Below are positions 27,288 through 35,221 of a stretch of 64,000 nucleotides of DNA, piece by piece. The stretch spans positions 372,001-436,000 of the forward strand of contig JAHPZH010000002.1 in NCBI GenBank assembly GCA_019058315.1. Reading direction: 5' to 3'. This stretch comes from Candidatus Helarchaeota archaeon (GTDB lineage: Archaea > Asgardarchaeota > Lokiarchaeia > Helarchaeales > RDOG01). The position numbers were made by a program, and so were the translations under genes. The notes below the pieces were generated by a model, which saw only the letters and a list, made by a program, of their open reading frames with translations, did no database searches and was not told where the DNA came from. Position 1 is the first letter of the stretch, and the number at the start of each line of letters is the position of its first letter.

Positions 27288-29534
27288 ATGTTAGAAATAA
27301 CAAAAGCAATTTTATATAAAACTGGAATTGGCTACTTTGAGCGTATAGGAAAAATCGATTTTAATAAATCAAATAAGATAATTCTATCTTTCAAGAAGAA
27401 GCTTATGAATGATGTTCTAGCATCTCTTTCGGTCTCGGGCAAATCCAGCTTAGTCACTGGAGTTTCTTATGAAGGACACGACATAGATCTGGCAAGAGCA
27501 CTAGAAGATGCTCTTATTAAGGTACCGAATGAAAATTCTTTTATTTCCTTACTAAAACAGACCGTAGGCTCTCAAATTGAAATCAAGATTGGAAGTGAAG
27601 TTATTAAAGGGATTGTTCTTGGAATTCAAAGTTATGAAGTTGGGGTAGAAGGAACAAAAGAAAAAATCCAAGAACCTTTTTTAGTTTTAGCTGATGAAAG
27701 TGGGGATATAAAAAATATCAAAGTAGCAGATATGACTGGTCCTGATGCAACATTTTATTTAACTGATGAAAAAATGAACAAAGAATTACAATATTTCCTA
27801 GAAACAATCTATAGTTCAAAGAAACGTGATGCTAAAACGATGACAATTTTTCTAGAACAAAAACCAGATTCCCCTAATGAATCCGAAGTTTCAATATCTT
27901 ACCTGCATGAAGTCCCTTCATGGAAGGCCAGCTACAGACTTTTAGTATTTCCAGGTGGAGAAACCATCATTCAGGGTTTTGGTTTAATCGATAACCCAAC
28001 AGATGAAGATTGGAATAGTATTAATTTATCACTAATATCTGGATTACCAGTATCATTTATATACGATCTTTATTCCCCAAATTGGATAAAACGTCCTTTT
28101 GTTGCACGTAGGGAAAGTTATGATATCACTCCGACTACTTATGAGGAGGATATATCTGGATCTGATCAAACTCTTGATGGTGCTCCAATGGAATTAGGGG
28201 CAGTCACGAAGATCCCACGGGTTACGTCCGGGTCTACAGCTAACTTGAGAGATGAAAGAGAAAGAATGCAGAGAGTTTTAGAATCAACAAAAGTTGCTGC
28301 TGCAGGATCTGAAGGTGGAGACTTCTTCGAGTACGAGATAACAGTTCCTATAACTGTAAAACGAAATGAATCGTCATTAGTCCCAATATTACAATCTGAA
28401 ATAAAAGCAAATAGAATGTCAGTTTATAATGAAAAAGTCCGTAAGGATAATCCAATGCTAACAGTAGAATTGACAAATAACACTAATTTGACTTTAGAAG
28501 AGGGTCCTATATCAATCTATGAAGCAGGAACTTTCTCAGGAGAGGGAATGTTACCATTTCTAAAAAAGGAAGAAAAGCGAAGGATCGGTTATGCTGTAGA
28601 TCTTGGTGTTCTCGTTACCACAAAGACTGAAGAAGACTCATTAGATTTTCATCAAATTAGAATTGCACGTAATCTTCAAGGATACCGATACAGAATAAAA
28701 AAAGTCGAATATACTATAAAAAATAAAACTGATGAGCAAAAAGAAATCGTCATAGAACATCCAAAGATTAAAAAATGGGACTTATTTGAAACCAAAGATC
28801 CATTTGAAGAGTCGAAAAATTTCTATCGATATAAACAGACATTAGCTCCCAATACTTCAGAGAAGCTTCTTATAAAGACTAGAAATGTTGAAATTGAATA
28901 CAGATACTATTCAAATGTTTCAAAATATGATATTGAAGCTTGGTATGAATTAAAATTAATCAATGACGAACAAAAAGAATTTTTAATGAAAATCTGGAGA
29001 GCAACCACCAAACTAAGCGATTTAAGAGCTGAAATTCAATCTTTACAGAATGATAAAAACAACATTTCAACGGATCAAAATCGTCTTCGTGAAAATATTA
29101 AAGTTCTTAAAATAAGCCATGGCGAACGTCAACTTCGTGAGAAGTATATTAAAAAATTAGAAGATCAAGAAGAAATCCTTGAAAAGATTGAAGCAAAAAT
29201 CGAAAAAATACAAAAAGAAGTTAAGAATTACGAATATCTTATTAGCAAATTAAATGAGTTAAATTATAATAATGCCTCCTCCCTAAATAGTGTCGCTTGG
29301 GGATTCTGGCTAATTAAAGACGCTGAAACATGTGTAGAATATGCTAAAAAATCAATTGATCTCGATCCTACACGAAGTTCTACCTGGGATACTTTAGCTT
29401 GTGGCTTATATGGAATTGGAAAAATTAAAGAAAGTTATGAAGCATTTCAGAAAGCTATAGAATTAAAGCCTAAAGGTGAAGAAGGTTTAACTAAAGAAGT
29501 TTGGGAAAAAGTGAAGTCTCAATACAATCCTTAA
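27288..29534 (+). CDS. DUF4139-type protein with C-terminal TPR, copy B'
   Basis: The 748-residue product has exactly the same length as copy B and the same parts: N-terminal KTGIGYFERIGK domain, the SISYLHEVPSWKASYRLL core, a variable linker (about 285-330, Gly/Thr-rich), a coiled coil and a C-terminal TPR-like tail with SSTWDTLACGLYGIGKIKES. Strong constraint on the core and free variation in the linker suggest both copies are functional. It forms a two-gene unit with A'. Function is unknown. Confidence 0.75.
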   Translation: MLEITKAILYKTGIGYFERIGKIDFNKSNKIILSFKKKLMNDVLASLSVSGKSSLVTGVSYEGHDIDLARALEDALIKVPNENSFISLLKQTVGSQIEIKIGSEVIKGIVLGIQSYEVGVEGTKEKIQEPFLVLADESGDIKNIKVADMTGPDATFYLTDEKMNKELQYFLETIYSSKKRDAKTMTIFLEQKPDSPNESEVSISYLHEVPSWKASYRLLVFPGGETIIQGFGLIDNPTDEDWNSINLSLISGLPVSFIYDLYSPNWIKRPFVARRESYDITPTTYEEDISGSDQTLDGAPMELGAVTKIPRVTSGSTANLRDERERMQRVLESTKVAAAGSEGGDFFEYEITVPITVKRNESSLVPILQSEIKANRMSVYNEKVRKDNPMLTVELTNNTNLTLEEGPISIYEAGTFSGEGMLPFLKKEEKRRIGYAVDLGVLVTTKTEEDSLDFHQIRIARNLQGYRYRIKKVEYTIKNKTDEQKEIVIEHPKIKKWDLFETKDPFEESKNFYRYKQTLAPNTSEKLLIKTRNVEIEYRYYSNVSKYDIEAWYELKLINDEQKEFLMKIWRATTKLSDLRAEIQSLQNDKNNISTDQNRLRENIKVLKISHGERQLREKYIKKLEDQEEILEKIEAKIEKIQKEVKNYEYLISKLNELNYNNASSLNSVAWGFWLIKDAETCVEYAKKSIDLDPTRSSTWDTLACGLYGIGKIKESYEAFQKAIELKPKGEEGLTKEVWEKVKSQYNP

Positions 29535-29564
29535 TAAAACTCTTTTTTTAATTTCTATATTTTT

Positions 29565-29880
29565 TTAAAACCCATAATTTGTAGTTTCATTAAAAATATG
29601 TTTAGATTCTATTAGAAAGACATCTTTTTGCCAAATTCTTAAAGAAATTTTTTTAATTTCTCCATTAATAATGAGCTTATCTCCTGCTTGTATATCAGTA
29701 CTAAAGATAGAACTGCCACGCCCCCAAGCAACTACTGGAATTTCATTAGGAACGCCGTGAATTCTTTCATCCAATTTTAAGATAAAACTAATTATTACAC
29801 CATGAGAGGCAGAATATTTAACTTTCCTTTCAGTTACTGTTCCACGTATAGTACCCTTAAAAATTGGTTTTTGGTAACAT
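29565..29880 (-). pseudogene. OB-fold (SSB-like) small gene with an apparent frameshift near its start
   Basis: Read on the minus strand, GGAGGTG (29884-29890) lies five bases before an ATG (29878-29880), but that frame ends after seven codons. The next frame is open for about 100 codons and encodes an OB-fold-like sequence: FKGTIRGTVTERKVKYSASH, then VVAWGRGSSIF and GDKLIINGEI. Removing one A from the A5 run (29868-29872) would join them as M-L-P-K-P-I-F-K-G. This is either a sequencing error, a real frameshift mutation or a programmed +1 shift. A shorter TTG-started form (29774) would lose the first OB strands. The likely role is single-stranded nucleic-acid binding. The fold call is by eye. 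Confidence 0.55.
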
Positions 29881-29987
29881 ATACACCTCCATAGGATTTT
29901 TTAAAATCTAATAAATTATTTATGGATAAAATTGCTATTTATATTTTGAAATAAATGGGATATATGTGATTAAAAAAGGAAAATAAA

Positions 29988-30560
29988 ATGAGTCGTCGAA
30001 TAAAGAAAAAAGTTTCCAAAGACGTAGGAGCTAAGATGGCTGGTTTAGACAAGCTCCAATTGAAAATTATGAAGGGTTTAAGTAGGACTAAATCAATTTT
30101 CCAAAATATAAAAATAAAAAGGGAGAATAAAGAAAAAGAAATGGATATTACAGAAAAAACACAATCAGAAATAGCTAAAATAAGTAAAAAACTTGAAAAT
30201 AATGAAAATATATTTGAAAAAATTTCAAAACAAATAACAGTTCAAGGGGAAATATTATCACAAAGAGTTGCAAGATTTCAAGAAGTTATGAAAGGTCTTG
30301 TAATTAAAAGTGAAGAATTGGAAGAATTTGGAAAGGCTCCGGTTGAAGGACACATGACAGTCGAGGATATAGAAAGTTTCTTAGCTACATTATACGAAAA
30401 TTATGGTATGATGCAACGAACGTATGAGGAAACTAAGGATGATGCCTTTTTAGAAATGGCTATGGATACACAGTTAGCAATTCAGGAGATTAATGAAATT
30501 AAAGGGTATTTAATAGAACGTGGACGATTCGATAAAGAATTTGATTCACTAGGAATATAA
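29988..30560 (+). CDS. Coiled-coil protein of unknown function
   Basis: The 190-residue product begins with a basic stretch (MSRRIKKKVSKDVG). A long charged helix follows (about 20-115), then a short helical domain with VEDIESFLATLYENYGMMQR. No transmembrane segment and no known motif is visible. I considered ESCRT-III-like proteins because of the basic N-terminus and coiled coil, but the characteristic features could not be confirmed. It starts at ATG and lies 40 bases upstream of the prenyltransferase-like gene, so the two could be co-transcribed. Confidence 0.65.
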   Translation: MSRRIKKKVSKDVGAKMAGLDKLQLKIMKGLSRTKSIFQNIKIKRENKEKEMDITEKTQSEIAKISKKLENNENIFEKISKQITVQGEILSQRVARFQEVMKGLVIKSEELEEFGKAPVEGHMTVEDIESFLATLYENYGMMQRTYEETKDDAFLEMAMDTQLAIQEINEIKGYLIERGRFDKEFDSLGI

Positions 30561-30600
30561 AAATAATTTTTACATAATATTAAATAAAAAGGAGAGGATA

Positions 30601-31542
30601 ATGGAAAGTTTACCTAATTGGCATCCATATTGGTCATCATTTCCTAATGAACTTGAATATAGTGATTTAGATACAGCTGTAATTGACTTTATAATGAGTT
30701 GCTATCACAAAGTGGAGGGGGGATTTGGAGATTATAAGACGGAAAAAGAGCCGTATGTAAGCTCAACAGCTAAAGGGTTAATTTGTCTAGATTTATTAAA
30801 AAAAATAGATATGGTAAAAAGAATCGATATATATTCATTTTTAAGAGGTTGTCAAAATTCTGATTTTGGATTTGCTATTACAACTTCGAAAAGTGATTTA
30901 TATCCATCAAACTTAGAAAGCACTTATTATAGTATAATCGCAATAAACCTGATTGGATATTTACCTCGTTTAAAACTTCACCAACCTAAAATAATTAATT
31001 GGGTTCTTTCCCACTATAATTTCGATGGAGGATTTCATAGTGATGAAAGTGTTGTTTCTAACGAATATTACACATTTCAGGCTTTATTAATATTGAATCT
31101 TTTAAAGGGTCTTGATAGAATAGACCCAAATTTAACGGTAAGTTATTTAATTAATAGACAAACCTTTAAAAACCCTGAAGTCACATTGACAACAAGCCAG
31201 CTTCTATCCTTATATCTGCTAATAAGTCCAGAAGAAGTAATAGATAGATTGAATATCAAGGTTTCAACTAGTCGTTTATTACGTTGTCAAAACAAGACGG
31301 GAGGATTTCGTAAGAAAAAAATAGATTTAATATATAAATCCGATATGCTTTATACATTCCAAGCTATTATAGGATTAACTATTATAAGAAAGCTGACAAG
31401 AATTAACAAAGAAAAAGCAATTGAATGGATAATTTCTTGTCAAAATGATGATGGTGGTTTTGGAAACAAACCAAATGCAAAATCGTCCCTTTCAAATACA
31501 TTCTATGCTTTAATATCATTATATCATCTGACGAGTCTATAA
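30601..31542 (+). CDS. Protein-prenyltransferase-beta-like alpha/alpha toroid
   Basis: The 313-residue product has at least four QxxDGGF-type repeats typical of the prenyltransferase/squalene-cyclase toroid: GGFGDYKT (about 40), CQNSDFGF (about 90), NFDGGFHS (about 142), CQNKTGGF (about 230) and CQNDDGGFGN near the end. The best family resemblance is the beta subunit of Rab geranylgeranyltransferase. The zinc ligands of active enzymes (Asp and Cys in a D-x-C motif and a His near the C-terminus) are not visible at the expected places, which read KSDMLYTFQ and LSNTFYAL. So it may be an inactive or differently acting relative. GGAGAGG (30592-30598), very close to the ATG, is the likely ribosome binding site. 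No alpha-subunit gene is nearby. Confidence 0.75.
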   Translation: MESLPNWHPYWSSFPNELEYSDLDTAVIDFIMSCYHKVEGGFGDYKTEKEPYVSSTAKGLICLDLLKKIDMVKRIDIYSFLRGCQNSDFGFAITTSKSDLYPSNLESTYYSIIAINLIGYLPRLKLHQPKIINWVLSHYNFDGGFHSDESVVSNEYYTFQALLILNLLKGLDRIDPNLTVSYLINRQTFKNPEVTLTTSQLLSLYLLISPEEVIDRLNIKVSTSRLLRCQNKTGGFRKKKIDLIYKSDMLYTFQAIIGLTIIRKLTRINKEKAIEWIISCQNDDGGFGNKPNAKSSLSNTFYALISLYHLTSL

Positions 31543-31910
31543 GTTATGGAATTTTAATTTAAATTATTCTGCAAAAAAACTGATTTTACCGATAAAATTT
31601 AAATTTTTGAAACTTCTAGCGATGAAAAACTATAATCAGATCTTCGGTGTATTTTGAAATTCATCATAAAAAATTGGCGCCTTATGAAATTATGTTCTAC
31701 CTTTGCTATCTCCTAAGGTTTTTACCAAATTCAAAAACAAAGGTGTAAAAAGCTTTTTCTCAAGATTTTAAGGATCTATATCTCATAAAATCAAAAAATA
31801 AGCCTTTAGAAACGAGATAGCTTAAACAATCGATATGACAAAAATCATCTGATCTAGAAAAAAGTTATGAGAAATTTGTCGAATATGAGAATTTGATATT
31901 GAAATCGAAT

Positions 31911-31920
31911 GCTTTATATA
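31911..31920 (+). promoter_or_regulatory. Candidate TATA box of the histone gene
   Basis: TTTATATA within GCTTTATATA matches the archaeal TATA consensus. A purine-rich GAAATCGAA stretch just before it could serve as the BRE. Transcription would begin near 31945, leaving a leader of about 90 bases that contains the palindromes. Confidence 0.5.
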
Positions 31921-31955
31921 GGAGTTTTGGTTGAAAGTTTCATAATTGAACTAAT

Positions 31956-31978
31956 ATTTCGAAATACCATTTCGAAAA
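31956..31978 (+). promoter_or_regulatory. Paired TTTCGAAA palindromes near the histone transcript start
   Basis: ATTTCGAAAT (31956-31965) is a perfect palindrome. After three bases a second ATTTCGAAA follows (31969-31977). Two self-complementary sites 13 bases apart between TATA box and start codon look like an operator for a dimeric regulator. No regulator gene is adjacent. Confidence 0.4.
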
Positions 31979-32033
31979 AAAATTAAAATTAAAAAAAAAT
32001 CGATTAAAAAAAAATAAATTTGAGGGAAAAAAT

Positions 32034-32255
32034 ATGGCAAAGAAAGCCAAAGTTATAACGAAAACCGCTCTTAGGCGATTAATGAAAGTAGAAGCAGATG
32101 CAAGCATTGTAAGTGCTGATGCAATCGCAGCATTAATGGATTATCTCCAAGATACTGCAGTCACAATCACAAAGAAAGCACTAGAACTTACTAAACATGC
32201 TAAAAGAAAAACAGTCTCAAAAGAAGACGTAAAAATCGCCCTTCAGAGCTTATAA
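32034..32255 (+). CDS. Archaeal histone
   Basis: The 73-residue protein has a single histone fold. A basic N-terminus (MAKKAKVITKTALRRLMK) is followed by a short alpha-1, the long central helix with ADAIAALMDYLQDTAVTITKKALEL, and the conserved C-terminal segment AKRKTVSKEDVKIALQSL. It dimerises and wraps DNA. A lone small histone gene under its own promoter is usual in archaea. GAGGGA (32022-32027) is the likely ribosome binding site. Confidence 0.96.
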   Translation: MAKKAKVITKTALRRLMKVEADASIVSADAIAALMDYLQDTAVTITKKALELTKHAKRKTVSKEDVKIALQSL

Positions 32256-32395
32256 ACCTTAATCATTTCCTTTTTTTTTTCTTTCTAATTCTATAGAGTT
32301 AAAACTTTTCTGCATTTTAAACCAAAATTTCTTTTTAGTAATATTTTTAACTTAAATTTCAATCTATAATTTCAATCAATTTTAGAGTGATATTT

Positions 32396-33670
32396 TTGCT
32401 TGAAGGATTAGACGACGTTGAATGGGACACTTTAGAGCACGCGTATGGTGAAGCATCCGATGTTCCTGAACAAATTCGAAATTTGGCTTCAAATGATCAA
32501 AAAGTTCGAGATCAAGCTTTATGGGATCTAAATGGAAATATTCTTCACCAAGGTACTCGATATGAGGCATCAGCTTATGCAGTTCCGTTCATATTTGAGA
32601 TATTAAAAGAACCTGGAGCTGGCGATAAAGTAAAACTAATTGAATTTTTGGTGAATTTAGCCCTAGGATATCCCGACTCTTTTTTACCATTCGGTCCAAA
32701 TGTGCAAGGGTGGATAGATGAATATAATTATTGGGTTGAAAGGGCAGAAAAAGAGAGGTTAACCTTTGACGATGAAATGTGGATGACTAACTTAGGGGAT
32801 TTTGTTGAAGTTTATAAGGCAGTACAAAAACAAGTATCTGATTTTTATAGTTTTCTTGATAGTGAAAATGACGATGAACGATTATGGGCCACTTTTACTG
32901 TTGCTTGGTTCCGTGAAGACGCTAAAAGTAGTATACCAAAGGTTCGTAAAGTATTAGATAAAGAGAAATCCGAAAAGAATATAGCAAATGCCATTTTATC
33001 TCTTTCATTGCTAGACTCATATCTTAATGATGTTTCAGATGTTGATTTATTTAAAGAATATTTAGCAGAGGATAATCCTACCCTTGTTAAGACTTCAGCA
33101 GCGATTGCACTTATAAATGTCCTTAAAGAGGGTACAGAAACAAGCGTGTTAAAAAGTTTAGGCGATACATTAATTGAGTTGGCGAAAAAGGATAGTCCTC
33201 CCGGCGATACACATAAGGTAACTGCCTCAGTTGAAAAGGAGGATGGAGAAACTATTAATTTAGGGGTCTATACCTCTGGCGGAAAGGGAGCAGCTTCTGA
33301 ATTTCCTTGGAATGATGGAGATATGGTAGGTTACATATCCAAAATATTGAAAAGTTTTGGAAGAAAAGACCCAGAAAAAATTCTACCTCCATTATGTGAT
33401 GCATTACAATATTTAGATGGTATTCCTGCACTTACAATAACGCAGACTATGTTATGGATAGTGTTTCCAGAACCACCAAAGGGAGATCTTTGGACAACGG
33501 AAGAATTAAATGAAAACCAAAAATTAGTAATACGAGCAATTGCGAATAGTCCTCGTGCTTGGACATACGGTGGACAACCTTTTGGTAATTATCGAATGGA
33601 GATAAGTGGATGGAGACTACCTACTAAATTTGAAGAGTTGAAAAGATTAGCAGGACCTAATAATAAGTAA
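32396..33670 (+). CDS. HEAT-repeat protein of bacterial type
   Basis: The product has about 424 residues of helical repeats. The N-terminal block LDDVEWDTLEHAYGEASDVP followed by NGNILHQGTRYEASAYAVPF is a pattern I associate with HEAT-repeat proteins of actinobacteria and myxobacteria. Further repeats at about 140-260 (DDERLWATFTVAWFRE, NPTLVKTSAAIALINVL) pair helices of about 15 residues. The C-terminal third is less regular. The TTG at 32396 is preferred over the GTG at 32387 because GAGTGAT (32385-32391) precedes it and the family start is kept. Role unknown; protein binding is likely. Transfer from bacteria is suspected from the family's distribution as I know it. Confidence 0.75.
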   Translation: MLEGLDDVEWDTLEHAYGEASDVPEQIRNLASNDQKVRDQALWDLNGNILHQGTRYEASAYAVPFIFEILKEPGAGDKVKLIEFLVNLALGYPDSFLPFGPNVQGWIDEYNYWVERAEKERLTFDDEMWMTNLGDFVEVYKAVQKQVSDFYSFLDSENDDERLWATFTVAWFREDAKSSIPKVRKVLDKEKSEKNIANAILSLSLLDSYLNDVSDVDLFKEYLAEDNPTLVKTSAAIALINVLKEGTETSVLKSLGDTLIELAKKDSPPGDTHKVTASVEKEDGETINLGVYTSGGKGAASEFPWNDGDMVGYISKILKSFGRKDPEKILPPLCDALQYLDGIPALTITQTMLWIVFPEPPKGDLWTTEELNENQKLVIRAIANSPRAWTYGGQPFGNYRMEISGWRLPTKFEELKRLAGPNNK

Positions 33671-33693
33671 GTTTTGAGTTTTGGAATTCATCA

Positions 33694-35190
33694 TTATGGA
33701 TTAAACTCTTTTATTTTTTCATTTATTTCGTCTACTCTATTCTTTAATGTTTGTAAATCTCTTAAATTAAATCTAACACTATTTATTCGTTTTTTTATTA
33801 GCTCTAATTCTTCAAGAAGGTTTTTTGTTTTCAGCTTCTTCCAATTCGCAATTACTAATTCTGGTTCACTTCTGTATGTCCAAACGTTATTTGAAAATAT
33901 ATGACCTGCATCAAGATTTAGAATTGTTAATTTTCTCAGGTTTTCGAAATTATTTATTTCTAAAATTTTATTCATTACGAGATATAATTCTTTTAATTTC
34001 GTTAAATTTTCTAGATTCTTAATTTCTGTAATTTGATTATTCTGAAGATTTAATTTTTTTAATTTAGTCAGATTATCTAAATTCTTAATTTCCGTAATTT
34101 GATTTACTTCTAGTATTAATTTTTTTAATTGTGTCAAATTTTCTAAATTCTTAATTTCTTTAATTTGGTTACGACCAAGAAATAATTCTTCAAGTTGTGT
34201 CAGATGTTCTAAATTCTTGATTTCTGAAATTTGATTAGAGTCAAGATATATAGTTTTTAATTTATTTTGGTTTTGCAAATTCTCGATTTCTGAAATTTGA
34301 TTAATTCCAAGAGCTAATAACTGGAGTTGTGTAAGATTTTCTAAATTTTTGATTTTTTTAATTTGATTTGCTTCAATTTTTAATTCTTTTAATTGTTTTA
34401 AATTATCTAAATTCTTAATTTCTGTAATTTTATTTGAATCAATACTTAAAACTTGAAGTTGGGTTAAATTTTCAACATTCTTAATTTCTGTAATTTTATT
34501 TGAATCAAGATTTAAAACTTGAAGTTGTATTAAATTTTCAACATTCTTAATTTCTGTAATTTTATTAATTTGAAGCCATAATTCTTTTAATTTTGATAAC
34601 TTTTCTAAATTCTTTATTTCTGTAATTTTATTATCTTGAAGTATTAATTCTTCTAATTCTGTTAGATTTTCGAGATTCACGATTTCTGTAATTTGATTTA
34701 GACCAAGGTCTAATCGATGAAGTTTGGTTAAATGTCCCAGATTCTTGATTTCATTAATTTGGTTTTCACATAGATCTAATTTCTGAAGTTGAGTAAGATT
34801 TTCGAGATTTTTGATTTCAAAAATTTTATTTACACCAAGATCTAAAACTTTTAGTTGTGTAAGTTTGTCTAAATTCTCGATTTCTGAAATTTTATTTAAA
34901 CCAAGATTAAGTTGTTGAAGTTGCATCAGTTGTTCTAAATTTTTGATTTTCGAAATTTCATTTATTGAAAGATCTAATACTTGGAGTTGCGTTAGATGTT
35001 CCAGATTCTCAATTTCTGAGATGTCATTTCTACTTAGATCTAATACTTGAAGTTGTTTCAGATTCTCTAGATTTTTGATTTTGGTAATATTTTGGATTTG
35101 TAGATCAATAAGTTTCAGAGTTTTTAATCCATTTATTTTTTTAACCTGAAAATTTTTTCCTTTATATCGCACAGACATATTAATTGACAT
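33694..35190 (-). CDS. SDS22-type leucine-rich repeat protein
   Basis: The 498-residue product has about 18 tandem 22-residue LRRs (LxxLxxLxLxxNxIxEIKNLEN) from about residue 22 to 425. A short N-terminal cap (YKGKNFQVKKINGLKTL) precedes them, and a helical C-terminal domain of about 70 residues follows (KKLKTKNLLEELELIKK and NLRDLQTLKNRVDEINEKI). No signal peptide or membrane helix is seen. It lies 31 bases downstream of another LRR gene on the same strand with matching N- and C-terminal caps, so the two are tandem paralogues. They are probably intracellular interaction proteins. Confidence 0.9.
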   Translation of the reverse strand: MSINMSVRYKGKNFQVKKINGLKTLKLIDLQIQNITKIKNLENLKQLQVLDLSRNDISEIENLEHLTQLQVLDLSINEISKIKNLEQLMQLQQLNLGLNKISEIENLDKLTQLKVLDLGVNKIFEIKNLENLTQLQKLDLCENQINEIKNLGHLTKLHRLDLGLNQITEIVNLENLTELEELILQDNKITEIKNLEKLSKLKELWLQINKITEIKNVENLIQLQVLNLDSNKITEIKNVENLTQLQVLSIDSNKITEIKNLDNLKQLKELKIEANQIKKIKNLENLTQLQLLALGINQISEIENLQNQNKLKTIYLDSNQISEIKNLEHLTQLEELFLGRNQIKEIKNLENLTQLKKLILEVNQITEIKNLDNLTKLKKLNLQNNQITEIKNLENLTKLKELYLVMNKILEINNFENLRKLTILNLDAGHIFSNNVWTYRSEPELVIANWKKLKTKNLLEELELIKKRINSVRFNLRDLQTLKNRVDEINEKIKEFNP

Positions 35191-35221
35191 ATTTTAACCA
35201 ATTTTCACTTTGATCTTGAAA

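Larger units (their letters stand above)
31543..32033. other. Long intergenic region before the histone gene
   Basis: This 491-base region has no plausible ORF. It contains a TATA-like GCTTTATATA (31911-31920) and two TTTCGAAA palindromes, followed by A-rich sequence to the histone ATG. The stretch 31543-31900 shows no tRNA or clear hairpin; part of it could encode an untranslated RNA, for which I have no positive evidence. Confidence 0.5.

Noticed and set aside
29988..30560. ESCRT-III/Snf7-type protein
   Set aside because: It has a basic start and coiled coil, but the family's core helices and C-terminal interaction motif were not identifiable.
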